Source of the DNA: Clostridium bornimense
GTDB lineage: Bacteria > Bacillota > Clostridia > Clostridiales > Clostridiaceae
Direction: 5' to 3'
Assembly (NCBI RefSeq): GCF_018917145.1
Contig: NZ_JAHLOD010000009.1
Coordinates: 23,988-87,987 of the forward strand
DNA length: 64,000 nt
Shown here one piece after another: positions 45,992 through 57,298 of the stretch; the stretch's first letter is position 1, and every line of letters begins with the position of its first letter. The translations under genes were made by a program, and so were the position numbers. Under the pieces are notes generated by a model. It made no database searches. It was given only the letters and a program-made list of their open reading frames with translations, and was not told the origin of the DNA.

Positions 45992-46520
45992 TGATGTAAA
46001 AGAAATCTTAATAAGTGAAGATAATATAAAAGAAAAAGTAAAAGAGCTTGGGCAAAGAATATCAAAAGATTATGAAGGAGAATCGGTATTTTTAATCGGT
46101 ATTTTAAAAGGGTCAGTTCCTTTTATGGCAGACCTTATGAGAGAAATAACGATACCAGTTACAATGGATTTTATGGCTGTATCTAGTTATGGAAATGGAA
46201 CAACTAGTACTGGCGTTGTAAGAATTCTTAAAGATTTAGATTTTGAAATTAAGGATAAAAATATAATAATAGTAGAAGATATTATTGATAGCGGAATTAC
46301 TCTTAGTTATTTAGTTGATTATCTAAAAAATAGAGGTCCTAAAAATATTGAAATTGCGGCACTTTTAACAAAGCCAGAAAGAAATAAAGTTAAAGTTAAT
46401 GCAAAATACATAGGATATGAAGTTCCGGATAAATTTGTTGTAGGCTATGGTTTAGATTATGCCGAAAAATATAGAAATTTACCTTATATAGGAGTTTTAA
46501 AAGAGGAAATTTACAAATAG
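45984..46520 (+). CDS. hpt: hypoxanthine phosphoribosyltransferase
   Basis: A 178-residue purine-salvage enzyme making IMP/GMP. VFLIGILKGSVPFMADLMR, MDFMAVSSYG and the PRPP loop IIVEDIIDSGITLSYL (around 93-108) identify it. The start is GTG within the end of tilS (8-bp overlap), giving the classical tilS-hpt-ftsH order. Confidence 0.96.
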   Translation: MNNDVKEILISEDNIKEKVKELGQRISKDYEGESVFLIGILKGSVPFMADLMREITIPVTMDFMAVSSYGNGTTSTGVVRILKDLDFEIKDKNIIIVEDIIDSGITLSYLVDYLKNRGPKNIEIAALLTKPERNKVKVNAKYIGYEVPDKFVVGYGLDYAEKYRNLPYIGVLKEEIYK

Positions 46521-46534
46521 TTAAAAAAACTCAA

Positions 46535-46563
46535 TTGTAACAAATATGCTACTGTGTTAAAAT
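46535..46563 (+). promoter_or_regulatory. promoter of ftsH
   Basis: TTGTAA (46535-46540) and TAAAAT (46558-46563) with a 17-bp spacer. An in-frame ATG at 46554 lies inside this promoter, which favours the downstream GTG start of ftsH. Confidence 0.6.
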
Positions 46564-46595
46564 TTAATATAACTATAATGAGAGGGGGGCCTTAC

Positions 46596-48512
46596 GTGAA
46601 AAAATCTACTTATGGATTAACGGCCTGGTTATTTTTAATCATTGCTGTTGTTATTACATCAATGATGTTATTCCAAAGTTCAAAGGCATTAACATCAATA
46701 ACAGCAGACAAATTTGAAACAATGTGGAAAAACAATCAAATTAAAAGTATAGAAGTAAACTCTGATGGAAGAATTTCCACTGTAGAGATTGTAGCGAATG
46801 ATAATAACAGATATAGTACATCAATATCTAGTACAAGATTAGATGATTTTCTTAAAGATAATGCTAATGATACAATAACACAAAAGTATAAAGAGCCTAC
46901 TACTATACCAGTGTGGGTACAGTTCTTGCCGACAGGTATATTAATAATATTTACTGTAATGATGATGGTTATGTTTATGAACCAATCTCAAGGCGGTGGC
47001 GGTAGAGGTGTTATGAGCTTTGGAAAAAGTAAAGCACAAAAAGCTACTAACGATAAGAAGGTTACATTTAAAGATGTAGCTGGAGAAGATGAAGAAAAGG
47101 CAGAATTAGAAGAAGTTGTAGACTTCTTAAAATATCCTAAAAAATATAGAGATATGGGAGCAAGAATTCCAAAAGGTGTTCTTTTAGTTGGACCTCCAGG
47201 TACTGGTAAAACATTATTAGCAAAAGCAGTAGCAGGAGAAGCTGGTGTAGCATTTTTCTCAATATCAGGATCTGATTTTGTTGAAATGTTTGTTGGTGTT
47301 GGTGCATCTAGAGTTAGAGATTTATTTGAAACTGCTAAGAAAAATTCACCATGTATAATTTTTATAGATGAAATAGATGCAGTTGCAAGACAAAGAGGTG
47401 CTGGTCTTGGCGGTGGTCACGACGAAAGAGAACAAACACTAAATCAGTTATTAGTTGAAATGGATGGGTTTGGAATCCATGAAGATATAATTGTTATTGC
47501 AGCTACAAATAGACCTGATATCTTAGATAAAGCTATACTTAGACCAGGTAGATTTGATAGACAAATTATAGTTGGATCACCAGATGCTAAGGGTAGAGAA
47601 GAAATATTAAAGGTGCATTCTAAAAATAAGCCTTTAGCAGAAGATGTTAATTTAAAGACTTTAGCAAAGAGAACTCCAGGTTTTACAGGAGCAGATCTTG
47701 AAAATCTTATGAATGAAGCATCTATATTATCAGTTAGAGCTAGAAAATCTACAATAACTATGGAAGAGTTAGAAGAAGCTATTACTAGAGTTATTGCAGG
47801 TCCTGAAAAGAAATCTAGAGTTATAAGTGAAAAAGATAGAAAACTTACTGCATATCATGAAGCAGGGCATGCTATTGTAATGAGAAACTTACCAAATGCT
47901 GATCCTGTACATCAAATAAGTATCATTCCTAGAGGTTCTGCAGGAGGATATACTATGCATCTTCCAGAGGAAGACAGAAGTTATATGTCTAAAGAAGGAT
48001 TAAAAGATGAAATGGTTTCTTTACTTGGTGGTAGAGTTGCAGAAAAATTAATATTAGGAGATATATCTACTGGAGCTAGTAATGATATAGAAAGAGCTAC
48101 TAATATAGCTAGATCAATGGTTATGAAATATGGTATGAGTGATAAACTTGGAACTATAGCTTTTGGTGATGAACAAGGTGAAGTATTCTTAGGAAGAGAT
48201 TTCGGAAGAAGTAAGAATTACTCTGAAGAAGTTGCAGCTGAAATTGATGAAGAAATCAAGATGTTTATTACAGAAGCATATAACAGATCAGAAACAATCC
48301 TTATCGAAAATATGGATAAACTTCATTTAGTTGCAAAAGCTCTTTTAGAAAAAGAAAAATTAGAAGCAGATGAATTCGAATCATTAGTTTCTACTGGTAA
48401 ATATCCAGATGGATCTTCAGTAGAAGAAGTATTAGAAGAAAATAAAGAATCTGCAGATAAAGAAGATAACAAAGAAATAACTTTAGAAGATTTTGAAAAG
48501 AAAGATCTATAA
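46596..48512 (+). CDS. ftsH: ATP-dependent zinc metalloprotease FtsH
   Basis: A 638-residue membrane protease. Two spans (about 7-25 and 108-130) enclose an extracellular domain, then the AAA domain with GPPGTGKT (199-206) and [15 protein letters not shown], then the protease domain with His421-Glu-Ala-Gly-His425 zinc site. It degrades misfolded membrane and regulatory proteins. The GTG at 46596 follows GAGGGGGG. A glycine-rich linker (QGGGGRG) joins membrane and AAA parts. Confidence 0.96.
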   Translation: MKKSTYGLTAWLFLIIAVVITSMMLFQSSKALTSITADKFETMWKNNQIKSIEVNSDGRISTVEIVANDNNRYSTSISSTRLDDFLKDNANDTITQKYKEPTTIPVWVQFLPTGILIIFTVMMMVMFMNQSQGGGGRGVMSFGKSKAQKATNDKKVTFKDVAGEDEEKAELEEVVDFLKYPKKYRDMGARIPKGVLLVGPPGTGKTLLAKAVAGEAGVAFFSISGSDFVEMFVGVGASRVRDLFETAKKNSPCIIFIDEIDAVARQRGAGLGGGHDEREQTLNQLLVEMDGFGIHEDIIVIAATNRPDILDKAILRPGRFDRQIIVGSPDAKGREEILKVHSKNKPLAEDVNLKTLAKRTPGFTGADLENLMNEASILSVRARKSTITMEELEEAITRVIAGPEKKSRVISEKDRKLTAYHEAGHAIVMRNLPNADPVHQISIIPRGSAGGYTMHLPEEDRSYMSKEGLKDEMVSLLGGRVAEKLILGDISTGASNDIERATNIARSMVMKYGMSDKLGTIAFGDEQGEVFLGRDFGRSKNYSEEVAAEIDEEIKMFITEAYNRSETILIENMDKLHLVAKALLEKEKLEADEFESLVSTGKYPDGSSVEEVLEENKESADKEDNKEITLEDFEKKDL

Positions 48513-48517
48513 TATAA

Positions 48518-48567
48518 GAAGCTATTGTGCTAGCAAATAAAAATTTGCCGGTACAATAGCTTTTTTT
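48518..48567 (+). terminator. terminator after ftsH
   Basis: AAGCTATTGT pairs with ACAATAGCTT, with an inner GCTAGCAAA/TTTGCCGG stem-like portion, then seven T. Confidence 0.88.
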
Positions 48568-48745
48568 ATTCAGGTTTCACAATAGCTATCAGTTGAAAAC
48601 TGTGCACAATATCAATAAAAGTAGAGACATATATTGATAAAATTAATGTAAATTATATAAATTCTAATATTATATGATATAATGTTTTTGTTAATTAACT
48701 GAAAAAAAGGTTATAAGATAACTTTAATTACAAGGGGTGTAAAAG

Positions 48746-50413
48746 ATGAAAAGTGATATAGTTATAGCACAAGAGGCTAAGATGGAACCTATTATGAATA
48801 TCGCGAAAAAATTAGGGGTAGAAGAAGATGATGTAGATTTATATGGTAAATATAAATGTAAATTATCTTTGGATATATTAAAAAAGAATGAAGATAAACA
48901 AGGGAAATTAATCTTAGTGACAGCAATAAATCCAACTCCAGCCGGTGAAGGAAAATCAACTGTAACAGTTGGATTAGGTCAAGCATTATGTAAATTGAAT
49001 AAAAAAGCAGTTATCGCATTAAGAGAACCTTCTTTAGGACCAGTATTCGGTATTAAAGGTGGAGCTGCTGGTGGGGGATATGCTCAAGTAGTTCCAATGG
49101 AAGATATAAATTTACATTTTACTGGAGATATGCATGCTATAACTAGCACAAATAATCTTTTAGCAGCAGCAATAGATAATCATATACATCAAGGTAATTC
49201 ATTAGGAATTGATCCTAAGAGAATAATTTTTAAAAGAGTTATGGATATGAATGACAGAGCACTTAGAGAAATAGTTATAGGACTTGGAAGTAAAGTAAAT
49301 GGTGTAATGAGACAAGATGGATTCATGATTACTGTTGCATCAGAAATTATGGCTATACTTTGTTTATCTAATAGTTTAAGTGAATTGAAAGAAAAGATGG
49401 GTAACATCGTAATTGGATATAATTATTCTGGCGAACCAGTTTATTGTAAGGAATTAGGGGTTCAAGGTGCTATGGCATTACTTATGAAGGATGCTATTAA
49501 GCCTAACTTAGTACAAACTTTAGAAAATACTCCAGCTATCATACATGGAGGACCATTTGCCAATATAGCTCATGGATGTAACTCTATTATTGCAACTAAA
49601 ATGGCATTAGCTCTTGGAGATTATGCTGTTACAGAAGCAGGATTTGGTGCAGATCTTGGTGCTGAAAAATTCTTAGACATAAAATGTAGATCTGGAAATT
49701 TAAAACCAAGTTGTGTAGTTATAGTTGCAACTATTAGAGCATTAAAACATCATGGTGGTGTTGCAAAAGATGCTTTAGGTGAAGAAAACTTAGAAGCATT
49801 AGAAAAAGGAATGGAAAACTTAAAAGGACATGTTGAGAATGTTAGAAAATATGGATTACCTGCAGTAGTTGCTATTAATAGATTCTTAAGTGATACAGAT
49901 GCAGAAGTAGAATTATTAAAGAAATATTGTGAAAAGATAGGTGTTGAAGTTTCACTTACTGATGTATGGGCAAAAGGTGGAGAAGGTGGAATTGACTTAG
50001 CAGAAAAAGTTATTAAAGAAATAGACAATAATAAAGAAGAGTTCCACTATCTATATGATGAAAATCTTTCTATTGAAGAAAAGATGAATATAATTTGTAA
50101 AGAAATATATGGTGGTAGTAAAGTTAACTTTACTGCAGATGCAATGAAATCAATAAGAGAGTTAGAAAAATTCGGACTTGATAAAATGCCAATATGTGTA
50201 GCTAAAACACAATATTCTTTCTCAGATAATCCATCATTATTAGGAAGACCTGAAAACTTTGAGATTACTGTTAAAGAAGTAAGAGTTTCTAACGGAGCTG
50301 GATTTATAGTTGTATTAACAGGTAATATAATGACAATGCCTGGATTACCTAAGAAGCCAGCAGCTAACATAATGGATATTGATGAAGATGGAAAGATCGT
50401 TGGATTATTCTAA
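48746..50413 (+). CDS. fhs: formate--tetrahydrofolate ligase
   Basis: A 555-residue enzyme of the one-carbon pathway, activating formate to 10-formyl-THF with [22 protein letters not shown] (P-loop, about 60-78), [23 protein letters not shown] and [20 protein letters not shown] are characteristic. AAGGGGTG precedes the ATG. It is monocistronic. In clostridia it serves purine synthesis and sometimes acetogenesis; other pathway genes are not in the window. Confidence 0.98.
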   Translation: MKSDIVIAQEAKMEPIMNIAKKLGVEEDDVDLYGKYKCKLSLDILKKNEDKQGKLILVTAINPTPAGEGKSTVTVGLGQALCKLNKKAVIALREPSLGPVFGIKGGAAGGGYAQVVPMEDINLHFTGDMHAITSTNNLLAAAIDNHIHQGNSLGIDPKRIIFKRVMDMNDRALREIVIGLGSKVNGVMRQDGFMITVASEIMAILCLSNSLSELKEKMGNIVIGYNYSGEPVYCKELGVQGAMALLMKDAIKPNLVQTLENTPAIIHGGPFANIAHGCNSIIATKMALALGDYAVTEAGFGADLGAEKFLDIKCRSGNLKPSCVVIVATIRALKHHGGVAKDALGEENLEALEKGMENLKGHVENVRKYGLPAVVAINRFLSDTDAEVELLKKYCEKIGVEVSLTDVWAKGGEGGIDLAEKVIKEIDNNKEEFHYLYDENLSIEEKMNIICKEIYGGSKVNFTADAMKSIRELEKFGLDKMPICVAKTQYSFSDNPSLLGRPENFEITVKEVRVSNGAGFIVVLTGNIMTMPGLPKKPAANIMDIDEDGKIVGLF

Positions 50414-50449
50414 AAATTATTAGTTTTTAGTTATTAAGTATAAATGATG

Positions 50450-50494
50450 AGACTGTAGCACAAAAAATTATTAGTTTTAATGTGCCACAGTCCC
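50450..50494. repeat. interrupted inverted repeat after fhs
   Basis: GAGACTGTaGCACA and TGTGCcACAGTCcC pair around an AT-rich loop. There is no T-run, so termination is doubtful. The design (ACTG...GCACA / TGTGC...CAGT) resembles the murC terminator at 17553-17592. Confidence 0.5.
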
Positions 50495-50642
50495 ATTAGT
50501 ATTATTTGTGCATATATTGCCTAGGAAATAAATATAAGTAAAATGTATATCTTGCGTTTATGATATTTCATTTGATAAAATGGATATACTATTTTAATAA
50601 ATGAAAGTCATTTAGATTTAGTATAGTTTAAAGGAGAAGGGT

Positions 50643-51422
50643 ATGATATTTGTATTAGATGTTGGGAATACAAATATTGTATTAGGAATATATAGAGATA
50701 AAGAGTTAATTAATGAATGGAGATTATCAACTAATGATCAGAGAAGTGCAGATGAATATGGGATTCAAGTTATGCATCTTTTTGAACATAGTGGAATTTC
50801 TATAGAAGAGATAGAAGGGGTCATAATCTCATCCGTAGTTCCTAATATAATGTATTCATTGGAGAACATGATAAAAAAATACTTAAGAAGAGACCCTATA
50901 GTAGTGGGACCGGGAATAAAAACAGGGATAAATATAAAATATGATAATCCTAAGGAAGTTGGTGCAGATAGAATAGTAAATGCTGTTGCAGCTCATGAAA
51001 TTTATAAGAGATCACTAATAATTATTGATTTTGGAACAGCTACTACTTTTTGTGCTGTTAGAAAGAATGGAGATTATTTAGGCGGTGCTATAACACCAGG
51101 AATTAAGATAAGTGCTAATGCGCTTACTGCAAGAGCTGCAAAACTACCAAGGATAGAACTAATAAAACCTAATAATGTTATCAGTAAAAATACAACGTCT
51201 GCAATGCAGAGTGGTATTATTTATGGATATATAGGTCAAGTAGAATATATTGTTGATTTAATGAAAACTGAACTAATTAAGTTAGGTGAAGAAGAACCTT
51301 TTGTAGTTGCTACAGGTGGTTTAGCTACACTTATAAGTCAAGAAACAAAGAATGTAGATGAAGTAAATAGATTTCTTACATTAGAGGGGCTAAGAATAAT
51401 ATACGAAAAGAATAGAGGTTAA
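50643..51422 (+). CDS. coaX: type III pantothenate kinase
   Basis: A 259-residue Coa[16 protein letters not shown] is the phosphate loop at the start, [13 protein letters not shown] and [15 protein letters not shown] the catalytic Asp and ribokinase-like phosphate motifs, and [11 protein letters not shown] follows. It phosphorylates pantothenate, the product of the panGBCD operon in this window, at the first step to CoA. dusB follows 4 bp later. Confidence 0.96.
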   Translation: MIFVLDVGNTNIVLGIYRDKELINEWRLSTNDQRSADEYGIQVMHLFEHSGISIEEIEGVIISSVVPNIMYSLENMIKKYLRRDPIVVGPGIKTGINIKYDNPKEVGADRIVNAVAAHEIYKRSLIIIDFGTATTFCAVRKNGDYLGGAITPGIKISANALTARAAKLPRIELIKPNNVISKNTTSAMQSGIIYGYIGQVEYIVDLMKTELIKLGEEEPFVVATGGLATLISQETKNVDEVNRFLTLEGLRIIYEKNRG

Positions 51423-51426
51423 TTAT

Positions 51427-52392
51427 ATGAAAATAGGAAATCTTACTTTTGAAAATAAGGTTTTCTTAGCACCAATGGCTGGTGTTACAGATTCTGCTTT
51501 TAGAAGAATTTGTGTTGAACAGGGATGTGGTATGGTTACCACAGAATTAATTAGTGCAAAAGGACTATATTATGGGTCAGAAAATACAGAAGCGCTTTTG
51601 AAGTTAACAAATGAAGAAAAGCCAGCAGCAGTACAGATTTTTGGAAGAGATCCATATATAATGGCAAAAGCAGCTGAGAGATTTGATAGTGACGATAGAT
51701 TTTTTGCTATAGATATTAATATGGGATGCCCAGCGCCTAAAGTTGTAAAGAATGGAGAAGGTTCAGCATTATTAAAGGAACCTGAATTAGCTGCAGAGAT
51801 AGTAAGAGAAGTAAGCAAAGCAACATCAAAGCCTGTTACTGTAAAATATCGTATAGGATTTGATAGCAATAGTATTAATGCTGTTGAATTTGGTAAAGTT
51901 TTAGAGGAAGCAGGAGCAAAGTGTATTACACTTCATGGTAGAACTAGAGAACAGATGTATTCTGGAACTGCTAACTGGGATATTATAAGACAGGTAAAAG
52001 AGTCAGTTAGTATACCGGTAGTTGGTAATGGAGATGTAAATAGTTTTGATAGTGCTCTTAGATTATTTCAAGAAACTAACTGTGATGCAATAATGATAGG
52101 TAGAGGAGCACAAGGAAATCCATTTATTTTTAGAGAAGTAGGAGATTATTTAAATGGGAGAGAAATAAGACGTCCTACAAATGAAGAAAAAATAGATACT
52201 GTAATAAGGCATCTAAAATTAGAGATAGAAGACTTTGGAGAATACAAAGCAGTTAGAGAAATGCGAAAGCATATAGCTTGGTATTTAAAAGGACTTAAGA
52301 ATTCTATTGATATAAAAAATCAAATAAATGTATTAACTAGTGCTGATGAGGTAATAAAAGTATTAACAGAATATAAAAAGTCTATAATATAG
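51427..52392 (+). CDS. dusB: tRNA-dihydrouridine synthase (DusB type)
   Basis: A 321-residue FMN enzyme reducing uridine to dihydrouridine in tRNA D-loops. APMAGVTDSAFRRIC, DINMGCPAPKVVKNGEGSAL with the catalytic Cys, TLHGRTREQMYSG, GNGDV and MIGRGAQGNPFIFRE are in order. Co-transcribed with coaX. In many Firmicutes it precedes greA-lysS, as here. Confidence 0.95.
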   Translation: MKIGNLTFENKVFLAPMAGVTDSAFRRICVEQGCGMVTTELISAKGLYYGSENTEALLKLTNEEKPAAVQIFGRDPYIMAKAAERFDSDDRFFAIDINMGCPAPKVVKNGEGSALLKEPELAAEIVREVSKATSKPVTVKYRIGFDSNSINAVEFGKVLEEAGAKCITLHGRTREQMYSGTANWDIIRQVKESVSIPVVGNGDVNSFDSALRLFQETNCDAIMIGRGAQGNPFIFREVGDYLNGREIRRPTNEEKIDTVIRHLKLEIEDFGEYKAVREMRKHIAWYLKGLKNSIDIKNQINVLTSADEVIKVLTEYKKSII

Positions 52393-52435
52393 ATATAAAA
52401 AAATGACTAATAATTCCAAAAAAACTTCAGTATTG

Positions 52436-52464
52436 TTGACAATAAAAAGATGCTAGTTTATAAT
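52436..52464 (+). promoter_or_regulatory. sigma-A promoter of greA-lysS
   Basis: TTGACA (52436-52441) and TATAAT (52459-52464), both perfect hexamers, with a 17-bp spacer. Confidence 0.88.
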
Positions 52465-52535
52465 AACGTAAATGGTTACAGGGACATATAATAATTAGAA
52501 TATTAATAGGGGAATATGAAAAGGGGAGTACTGAA

Positions 52536-53012
52536 ATGAGCGCAGAAAAAAAAATTGTTATGACTTATAATGGAATAAGAAAATTAGAAGAGGAATTAAA
52601 CTTTTTAAAAACTACAAAAAGAAGTGAAATCAAAGAAAAAATTAAGGTGGCACTTTCTTTTGGAGATTTAAGTGAGAATTCTGAGTATGATGAAGCAAAA
52701 AATGAGCAAGCTTTTGTAGAAGGTAAAATTGCGCAATTAGAAGCAATGCTAAAAAAGGTTGAAGTAGTAGATGAAAGTGATATTAGTAAAGATTCAGTAT
52801 CTATTGGTTCACAAGTAAAGGTTAAAGACTTAGATCTTAATGAAATAGATTTATATACCATCGTTGGTTCAGCAGAGGCAGATCCATTAAACTTTAAGAT
52901 TTCTCATGAGTCACCGGTTGGGATGGCTTTGATAGGAAAGAAAGTTGGGGATAAAGTTACTGTAGATGTTCCAGATGGTGAGTTATCTTTAGAAATAGTA
53001 GAAATTTTATAA
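52536..53012 (+). CDS. greA: transcription elongation factor GreA
   Basis: A 158-residue GreA: N-terminal coiled coil (residues 8-80, [21 protein letters not shown]... [19 protein letters not shown] with the acidic tip) and a C-terminal globular domain ([10 protein letters not shown]... [13 protein letters not shown]). It rescues backtracked RNA polymerase by stimulating transcript cleavage. lysS starts 17 bp later on the same transcript. Confidence 0.97.
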   Translation: MSAEKKIVMTYNGIRKLEEELNFLKTTKRSEIKEKIKVALSFGDLSENSEYDEAKNEQAFVEGKIAQLEAMLKKVEVVDESDISKDSVSIGSQVKVKDLDLNEIDLYTIVGSAEADPLNFKISHESPVGMALIGKKVGDKVTVDVPDGELSLEIVEIL

Positions 53013-53029
53013 CTTGGAGGGATTTTTAA

Positions 53030-54559
53030 ATGGCTGATGAAAAGCAAGTAGCTAATGAAGAGCTTAATGAAGAATTGGAAACAGAAAAATTAAATGGACT
53101 TTTATTAGAAAGAAGAAAAAAACTAGCTCAATTACAAGAAGAGGGTATGGATCCATTTGATCAATATAAAGTAGAGAGAACACATAATTCTCAACAAATA
53201 AGAGATAATTATGATGAGTTAGAAAATACAACTGTAACAGTTGCTGGTAGATTAATGTCTAAGAGAGTTCAAGGTAAAGCTGGATTTTCTGATATATATG
53301 ATAGAGAGGGAAAACTTCAATTATATGTTAAGTTAGACAATGTAGGTGAAGAAGCACTTAAGAGATTTAAGACTCTAGATATAGGAGATTTTATTGCTGT
53401 AACAGGTGAAGTGTTTAAGAGTAGAACAGGTGAAATAACTATTAAAGTTATGGAATTCACTGCACTTACAAAATCATTAAGACCGCTACCAGAAAAATTC
53501 CATGGATTAAAAGATACAGATTTAAGATATAGACAAAGATACGTAGATCTTATAATGAATCCAGAAGTAAAGGATACATTTATTAAGAGAACTGAAATAA
53601 TAAAAGCTATGAGAGAGTTTTTAGATAACAGAGGATATCTAGAAGTTGAAACACCAATTCTTTCAGCTATTGCTGGAGGTGCAGCTGCAAGACCATTTAT
53701 TACACATCATAATACTTTAGATATTGATATGTACTTAAGAATTGCTACAGAATTACACCTTAAGAGATTAATTGTTGGTGGACTTGAAAGAGTTTATGAA
53801 ATAGGAAGAAACTTCAGAAATGAAGGTATGTCAGTAAGACATAATCCTGAATTCACTATGATAGAATTATATGAAGCATATTCTGATTATAATGATATGA
53901 TGGAATTAACAGAAAATATGGTAGCTTATATAACTGAAAAAGTTCATGGAACAACTAAGGTAGTTTATGAAGGTACAGAAATAGATTTTGCTCCACCTTG
54001 GAGAAGAATTACTATGGTAGATGCAGTTAAAGAATATGCTGGTGTTGACTTTAACACAATAAATAGTGATGAAGAAGCTCAAGCTATTGCTAAGGAAAAG
54101 CATTTAGAGTTAAAGAAAGATTTAAAGAACTACACTAAAGGTGAAATCTTAAATGAATTATATGAAACTTTTGCTGAAGAGAAAATGATTCAACCTACTT
54201 TTGTAATAGATTATCCAGTAGAAATTTCTCCTCTTACAAAGAAAAAGAGAGGAAATGAAATGTTCACTGAAAGATTTGAAGGATTTGTTTATGGAAGAGA
54301 ATTATGTAATGCATATTCAGAATTAAATGATCCTATAGTACAAAAAGAAAGATTCCTTCAACAATTAAAAGAAAGAGAAATGGGTGATGATGAAGCTTAC
54401 ATGATGGATGATGACTTCATAACAGCATTAGAAATCGGTATGCCACCTACAGGAGGAATGGGAATGGGAATTGATAGATTAGTTATGTTCTTAACTAATT
54501 CATCATCTATAAAAGATGTAATTTTATTCCCTACTATGAAACCTACAAATACAAAGTAG
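53030..54559 (+). CDS. lysS: lysyl-tRNA synthetase, class II
   Basis: A 509-residue class II synthetase. An OB-fold anticodon-binding domain ([20 protein letters not shown], around 68-150) precedes the catalytic core with motif 2 ([18 protein letters not shown]) and motif 3 ([15 protein letters not shown]). A charged 20-residue N-terminal extension ([14 protein letters not shown]) precedes the usual start of the fold. No T-box is visible; it shares the greA promoter. Confidence 0.97.
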   Translation: MADEKQVANEELNEELETEKLNGLLLERRKKLAQLQEEGMDPFDQYKVERTHNSQQIRDNYDELENTTVTVAGRLMSKRVQGKAGFSDIYDREGKLQLYVKLDNVGEEALKRFKTLDIGDFIAVTGEVFKSRTGEITIKVMEFTALTKSLRPLPEKFHGLKDTDLRYRQRYVDLIMNPEVKDTFIKRTEIIKAMREFLDNRGYLEVETPILSAIAGGAAARPFITHHNTLDIDMYLRIATELHLKRLIVGGLERVYEIGRNFRNEGMSVRHNPEFTMIELYEAYSDYNDMMELTENMVAYITEKVHGTTKVVYEGTEIDFAPPWRRITMVDAVKEYAGVDFNTINSDEEAQAIAKEKHLELKKDLKNYTKGEILNELYETFAEEKMIQPTFVIDYPVEISPLTKKKRGNEMFTERFEGFVYGRELCNAYSELNDPIVQKERFLQQLKEREMGDDEAYMMDDDFITALEIGMPPTGGMGMGIDRLVMFLTNSSSIKDVILFPTMKPTNTK

Positions 54560-54576
54560 AATTATAATATAGTAAT

Positions 54577-54617
54577 AAAGTTGTAATAAGCATAAAAGTT
54601 TATTACAACTTTTTTTA
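54577..54617 (+). terminator. terminator of greA-lysS
   Basis: AAAGTTGTAATAA/TTATTACAACTTT, then T-run. Confidence 0.92.
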
Positions 54618-54765
54618 TGCAATATTACCTATTTTTTTATTAGGTTTTATAAGATATATTGTTGATTTACATACAAAATGTTATTATAGAGTAAAATATC
54701 ATTTTACAATGTATTTTATTATATTTAGCAAAATAGAAACATACTGTTTTGGAAAGGGAAAATAT

Positions 54766-55557
54766 ATGAAAAAGATGAGAGTTAAAAATAAAAAGAGATT
54801 TTCAATCTTTTTGGCAGTTATATTATTAGCAGGTTCTAGTACGGTTATAGCTTTAGAAAAGAATAATATTAGTAAACATAGTACTTCTAGTGAAAAAATG
54901 CAATCTGATGGAGAAAGATCAAAGAGTAATGATAGTACTAATAATAAAAACAATTCTAGTAATGAAGATAAAAAGAAACAGTTGTTAGATCAATATAATT
55001 ATAAAGATAGTAATAGTATTTTTGTGTTAGTAAATAAAGAAAATAAATTGCAAGATGGATACATACCAACAGATTTAGTTGAAATTAATGATAACTTAGT
55101 AAATAAACCTATACAAATGAGAAGTGAGGCTGCTGAAGCTTTAAATAAAATGATTGCTGAAGGTAAAGAAAATGGATTATCGATGTTACTAACATCAGGG
55201 TACAGAAGTAGTGATAGTCAGGAAAGTTTATATAGTGATGAAGTAGCGACTAGAGGAGAAGGTATTAATTATGTTGCACCACCAGGAACATCTGAACATG
55301 AAACTGGGTTAGCAATAGACATAACTAGTAATAAAATAGGATGTAAGTTAGAAGATACATTTGATACTACAGATGAAGGAAAGTGGCTGAAGGATAACGC
55401 TCATAAATTTGGATTTATATTAAGATATCCTAAGGATAAAGAAGAAATCACAGGATACTTATATGAACCATGGCATTTTAGATATGTAGGTGTTGAACTT
55501 GCAGGTGTGCTTTATGAGAAGAATCTAACTTTAGAGGAGTATTATGAGGTAAAATAG
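54766..55557 (+). CDS. VanY-like D-alanyl-D-alanine carboxypeptidase
   Basis: A 263-residue exported zinc peptidase. A basic N terminus plus hydrophobic stretch (about 11-26) is a signal anchor, followed by a Ser/Asn/Lys-rich linker. The catalytic domain shows the VanY/M15B motifs: TSGYRSSDSQ, SEHETGLAID (His178, Asp185) and EPWHFRYVG (His237), the zinc ligands. It trims the terminal D-Ala from peptidoglycan stem peptides; nothing suggests vancomycin resistance here. Followed 5 bp later by a VanW-like gene. Confidence 0.9.
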   Translation: MKKMRVKNKKRFSIFLAVILLAGSSTVIALEKNNISKHSTSSEKMQSDGERSKSNDSTNNKNNSSNEDKKKQLLDQYNYKDSNSIFVLVNKENKLQDGYIPTDLVEINDNLVNKPIQMRSEAAEALNKMIAEGKENGLSMLLTSGYRSSDSQESLYSDEVATRGEGINYVAPPGTSEHETGLAIDITSNKIGCKLEDTFDTTDEGKWLKDNAHKFGFILRYPKDKEEITGYLYEPWHFRYVGVELAGVLYEKNLTLEEYYEVK

Positions 55558-55562
55558 CATAT

Positions 55563-56972
55563 ATGAGTAAGAGAGGGTTTATAGATTTGGATAAAATAAA
55601 GAAAATTTTTAATAAGAAGTTATTATTTATGGTAATACCTGTAGTTACTGTAGTAGCTGTTGGTGGTGGTTGTTTTGCGTATGTAAATTCAGAGGTTAAT
55701 AAATGGGAAAATAAAATATATCCTAATGTTATTGTTGAAGGTGTAGACCTTGGAGGAAAAACAAAAGAAGAAGCTTTAAAGACTATGGAAGAAAATATTG
55801 AAAAAGAATATAGTGGCAAAAAAATAGTTGTTAAGGCAGAAGAAAATGAATTTGATTTCGATATAGATGTTAATAATTTAGAAAAAAATTCACAAGATAT
55901 AATAGATAAAGCAGAGCAATTTGGAAAAGATAAAAATCTAGGAATGTTTTCTAAGTATAAAATGATTAAGAGTAAAGAAAAGGTAAATTATGATTTACAA
56001 TTTGCTCTTAGTGATGAGGAAGTTAATAGAATCGTAACAGAAGTTAAAGAGAAGGTTAATACAGAAGCTAAAAATGCAACAATAAAATTAAGTAGTGGTA
56101 ATTTTGTTGTTACTGATGATGTAAGTGGTAAAGTTGTAAATGAGGATAAACTTAAAGAAGATATTAAAGAAGCTTTTAAAAGCAAAGATAAAGATAGTTA
56201 TTCTGTTGAGGCAGAGGTTGAAAATACTACTGCTAAAGTTACAGCAAGTGAATTAAAAAAAATAAATAAAAATGTAAGTACATTTACAACTAGGTTTGGG
56301 ACAAGTGATGCTGGAAGAAATGAGAATATTCGTTTAGCAGCGAAAACTTTAAGTGGTACAGTATTGATGCCAGGAGAGGAATTTTCTTTTAATAATATTG
56401 TAGGAGATACTACTGCGGATAAAGGATATCAACCGGCTACTGTAATTGTTGGTACTAAATTTGAAAAAGATTATGGCGGAGGAATTTGTCAGGTATCTAC
56501 TACTTTATATAATGCAGTGATGCAGTTAAATGTTAGACCTACAGAAAGACATCCTCATAATATGTCTGTTAGTTATGTAGATAAGAGTACAGACGCAGCA
56601 ATTGCTTATGGTTATCAAGATTTCAAATTTAAAAACACTTTACAATATCCAATTTATATTGAAGGATTTGCAGATAAGTCTAATGGAATATTAACATTTA
56701 ACATATACAGTAACGAAGGAGCAATAACTCCAGGAGTATCTTATAAAATGAGAGGGGAAGTCACAGAGACTGTACAACCATCTGTTAAAAGAGAAAATGA
56801 TAATACTTTAGAAGCTGGTAAGGAAAAGGTAGAAAGTAATGGAACAGTAGGATATAAATCTGTTGGCTATTTAGATAAGATTGTTAATGGACAAGTTGTA
56901 AGTAGTGAAAAAGTTAATACAGATTATTATAGACCATCAGATACTATAATAAAAGTTGGAACTAAACAATAA
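55563..56972 (+). CDS. VanW family protein with YoaR-like peptidoglycan-binding domain
   Basis: A 469-residue membrane-anchored protein. A single span (about 18-36, LLFMVIPVVTVVAVGGGCFAY) is followed by a YoaR-type domain (YPNVIVEGVDLGGKTKEEAL) and the VanW core (TTRFGTSDAGRNENIRLAAK, GEEFSFNNIVG, GGGICQVSTTLYNAVMQL), and a C-terminal G5-like region. VanW function is unknown; association with a carboxypeptidase supports a cell-wall role. It is placed directly after the VanY-like gene and is probably co-transcribed. Confidence 0.9.
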   Translation: MSKRGFIDLDKIKKIFNKKLLFMVIPVVTVVAVGGGCFAYVNSEVNKWENKIYPNVIVEGVDLGGKTKEEALKTMEENIEKEYSGKKIVVKAEENEFDFDIDVNNLEKNSQDIIDKAEQFGKDKNLGMFSKYKMIKSKEKVNYDLQFALSDEEVNRIVTEVKEKVNTEAKNATIKLSSGNFVVTDDVSGKVVNEDKLKEDIKEAFKSKDKDSYSVEAEVENTTAKVTASELKKINKNVSTFTTRFGTSDAGRNENIRLAAKTLSGTVLMPGEEFSFNNIVGDTTADKGYQPATVIVGTKFEKDYGGGICQVSTTLYNAVMQLNVRPTERHPHNMSVSYVDKSTDAAIAYGYQDFKFKNTLQYPIYIEGFADKSNGILTFNIYSNEGAITPGVSYKMRGEVTETVQPSVKRENDNTLEAGKEKVESNGTVGYKSVGYLDKIVNGQVVSSEKVNTDYYRPSDTIIKVGTKQ

Positions 56973-56976
56973 AAAT

Positions 56977-57018
56977 AAGGGGTTTTGCAATGGGGGTAAT
57001 CCTTAGGCAAGACCCTTT
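56977..57018 (+). terminator. terminator-like hairpin after VanW gene
   Basis: AAGGGGTTTTGC and GCAAGACCCTTT pair with one wobble. The T-tract is short. Confidence 0.6.
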
Positions 57019-57062
57019 AATATAGAAACTTTATTTTATTATTAAAATTAATTAAAAAAGTG

Positions 57063-57091
57063 TTGACAGATAGATATAATCTTAATATAAT
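57063..57091 (+). promoter_or_regulatory. promoter of tRNA-Asn
   Basis: Perfect TTGACA (57063-57068) and TATAAT (57086-57091), 17 bp apart, 21 bp before the tRNA. Confidence 0.9.
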
Positions 57092-57112
57092 AATACTTGT
57101 GAGTGAGATTAA

Positions 57113-57187
57113 TCCGTAGTAGCTCAATGGTGGAGCATTCGGCTGTTAACCGACAGGTTGGAGGTTCGAGCCCTCTCTACGGAGCCA
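57113..57187 (+). tRNA. tRNA-Asn (anticodon GTT)
   Basis: TCCGTAG/CTACGGA acceptor, anticodon loop CTGTTAA, GTTCGAGCC T loop, and encoded CCA after discriminator G. Confidence 0.97.
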
Positions 57188-57189
57188 TA

Positions 57190-57220
57190 AAAAAGATTAG
57201 TATTAATACTAATCTTTTTA
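57190..57220 (+). terminator. terminator after tRNA-Asn
   Basis: AAAAGATTAGTATT and its exact complement AATACTAATCTTTT. Confidence 0.9.
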
Positions 57221-57250
57221 TTATTTTAAAATATATATTAATAGTGTTGA

Positions 57251-57286
57251 AAAAAGCTGCCACAAATTTATTTGTGGCAGCTTTTT
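57251..57286. terminator. bidirectional terminator shared by tRNA-Asn region and rhamnogalacturonan lyase
   Basis: AAAAAGCTGCCACAAA and TTTGTGGCAGCTTTTT form a 16-bp perfect stem with a TTTA loop. Confidence 0.92.
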
Positions 57287-57298
57287 CGTAAAAGCAAA

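Noticed and set aside
54709..54766. Longer N terminus of the VanY-like gene from ATG 54709
   Set aside because: The added residues lie before a purine-rich ribosome binding site, and the basic signal-anchor start fits ATG 54766 better.
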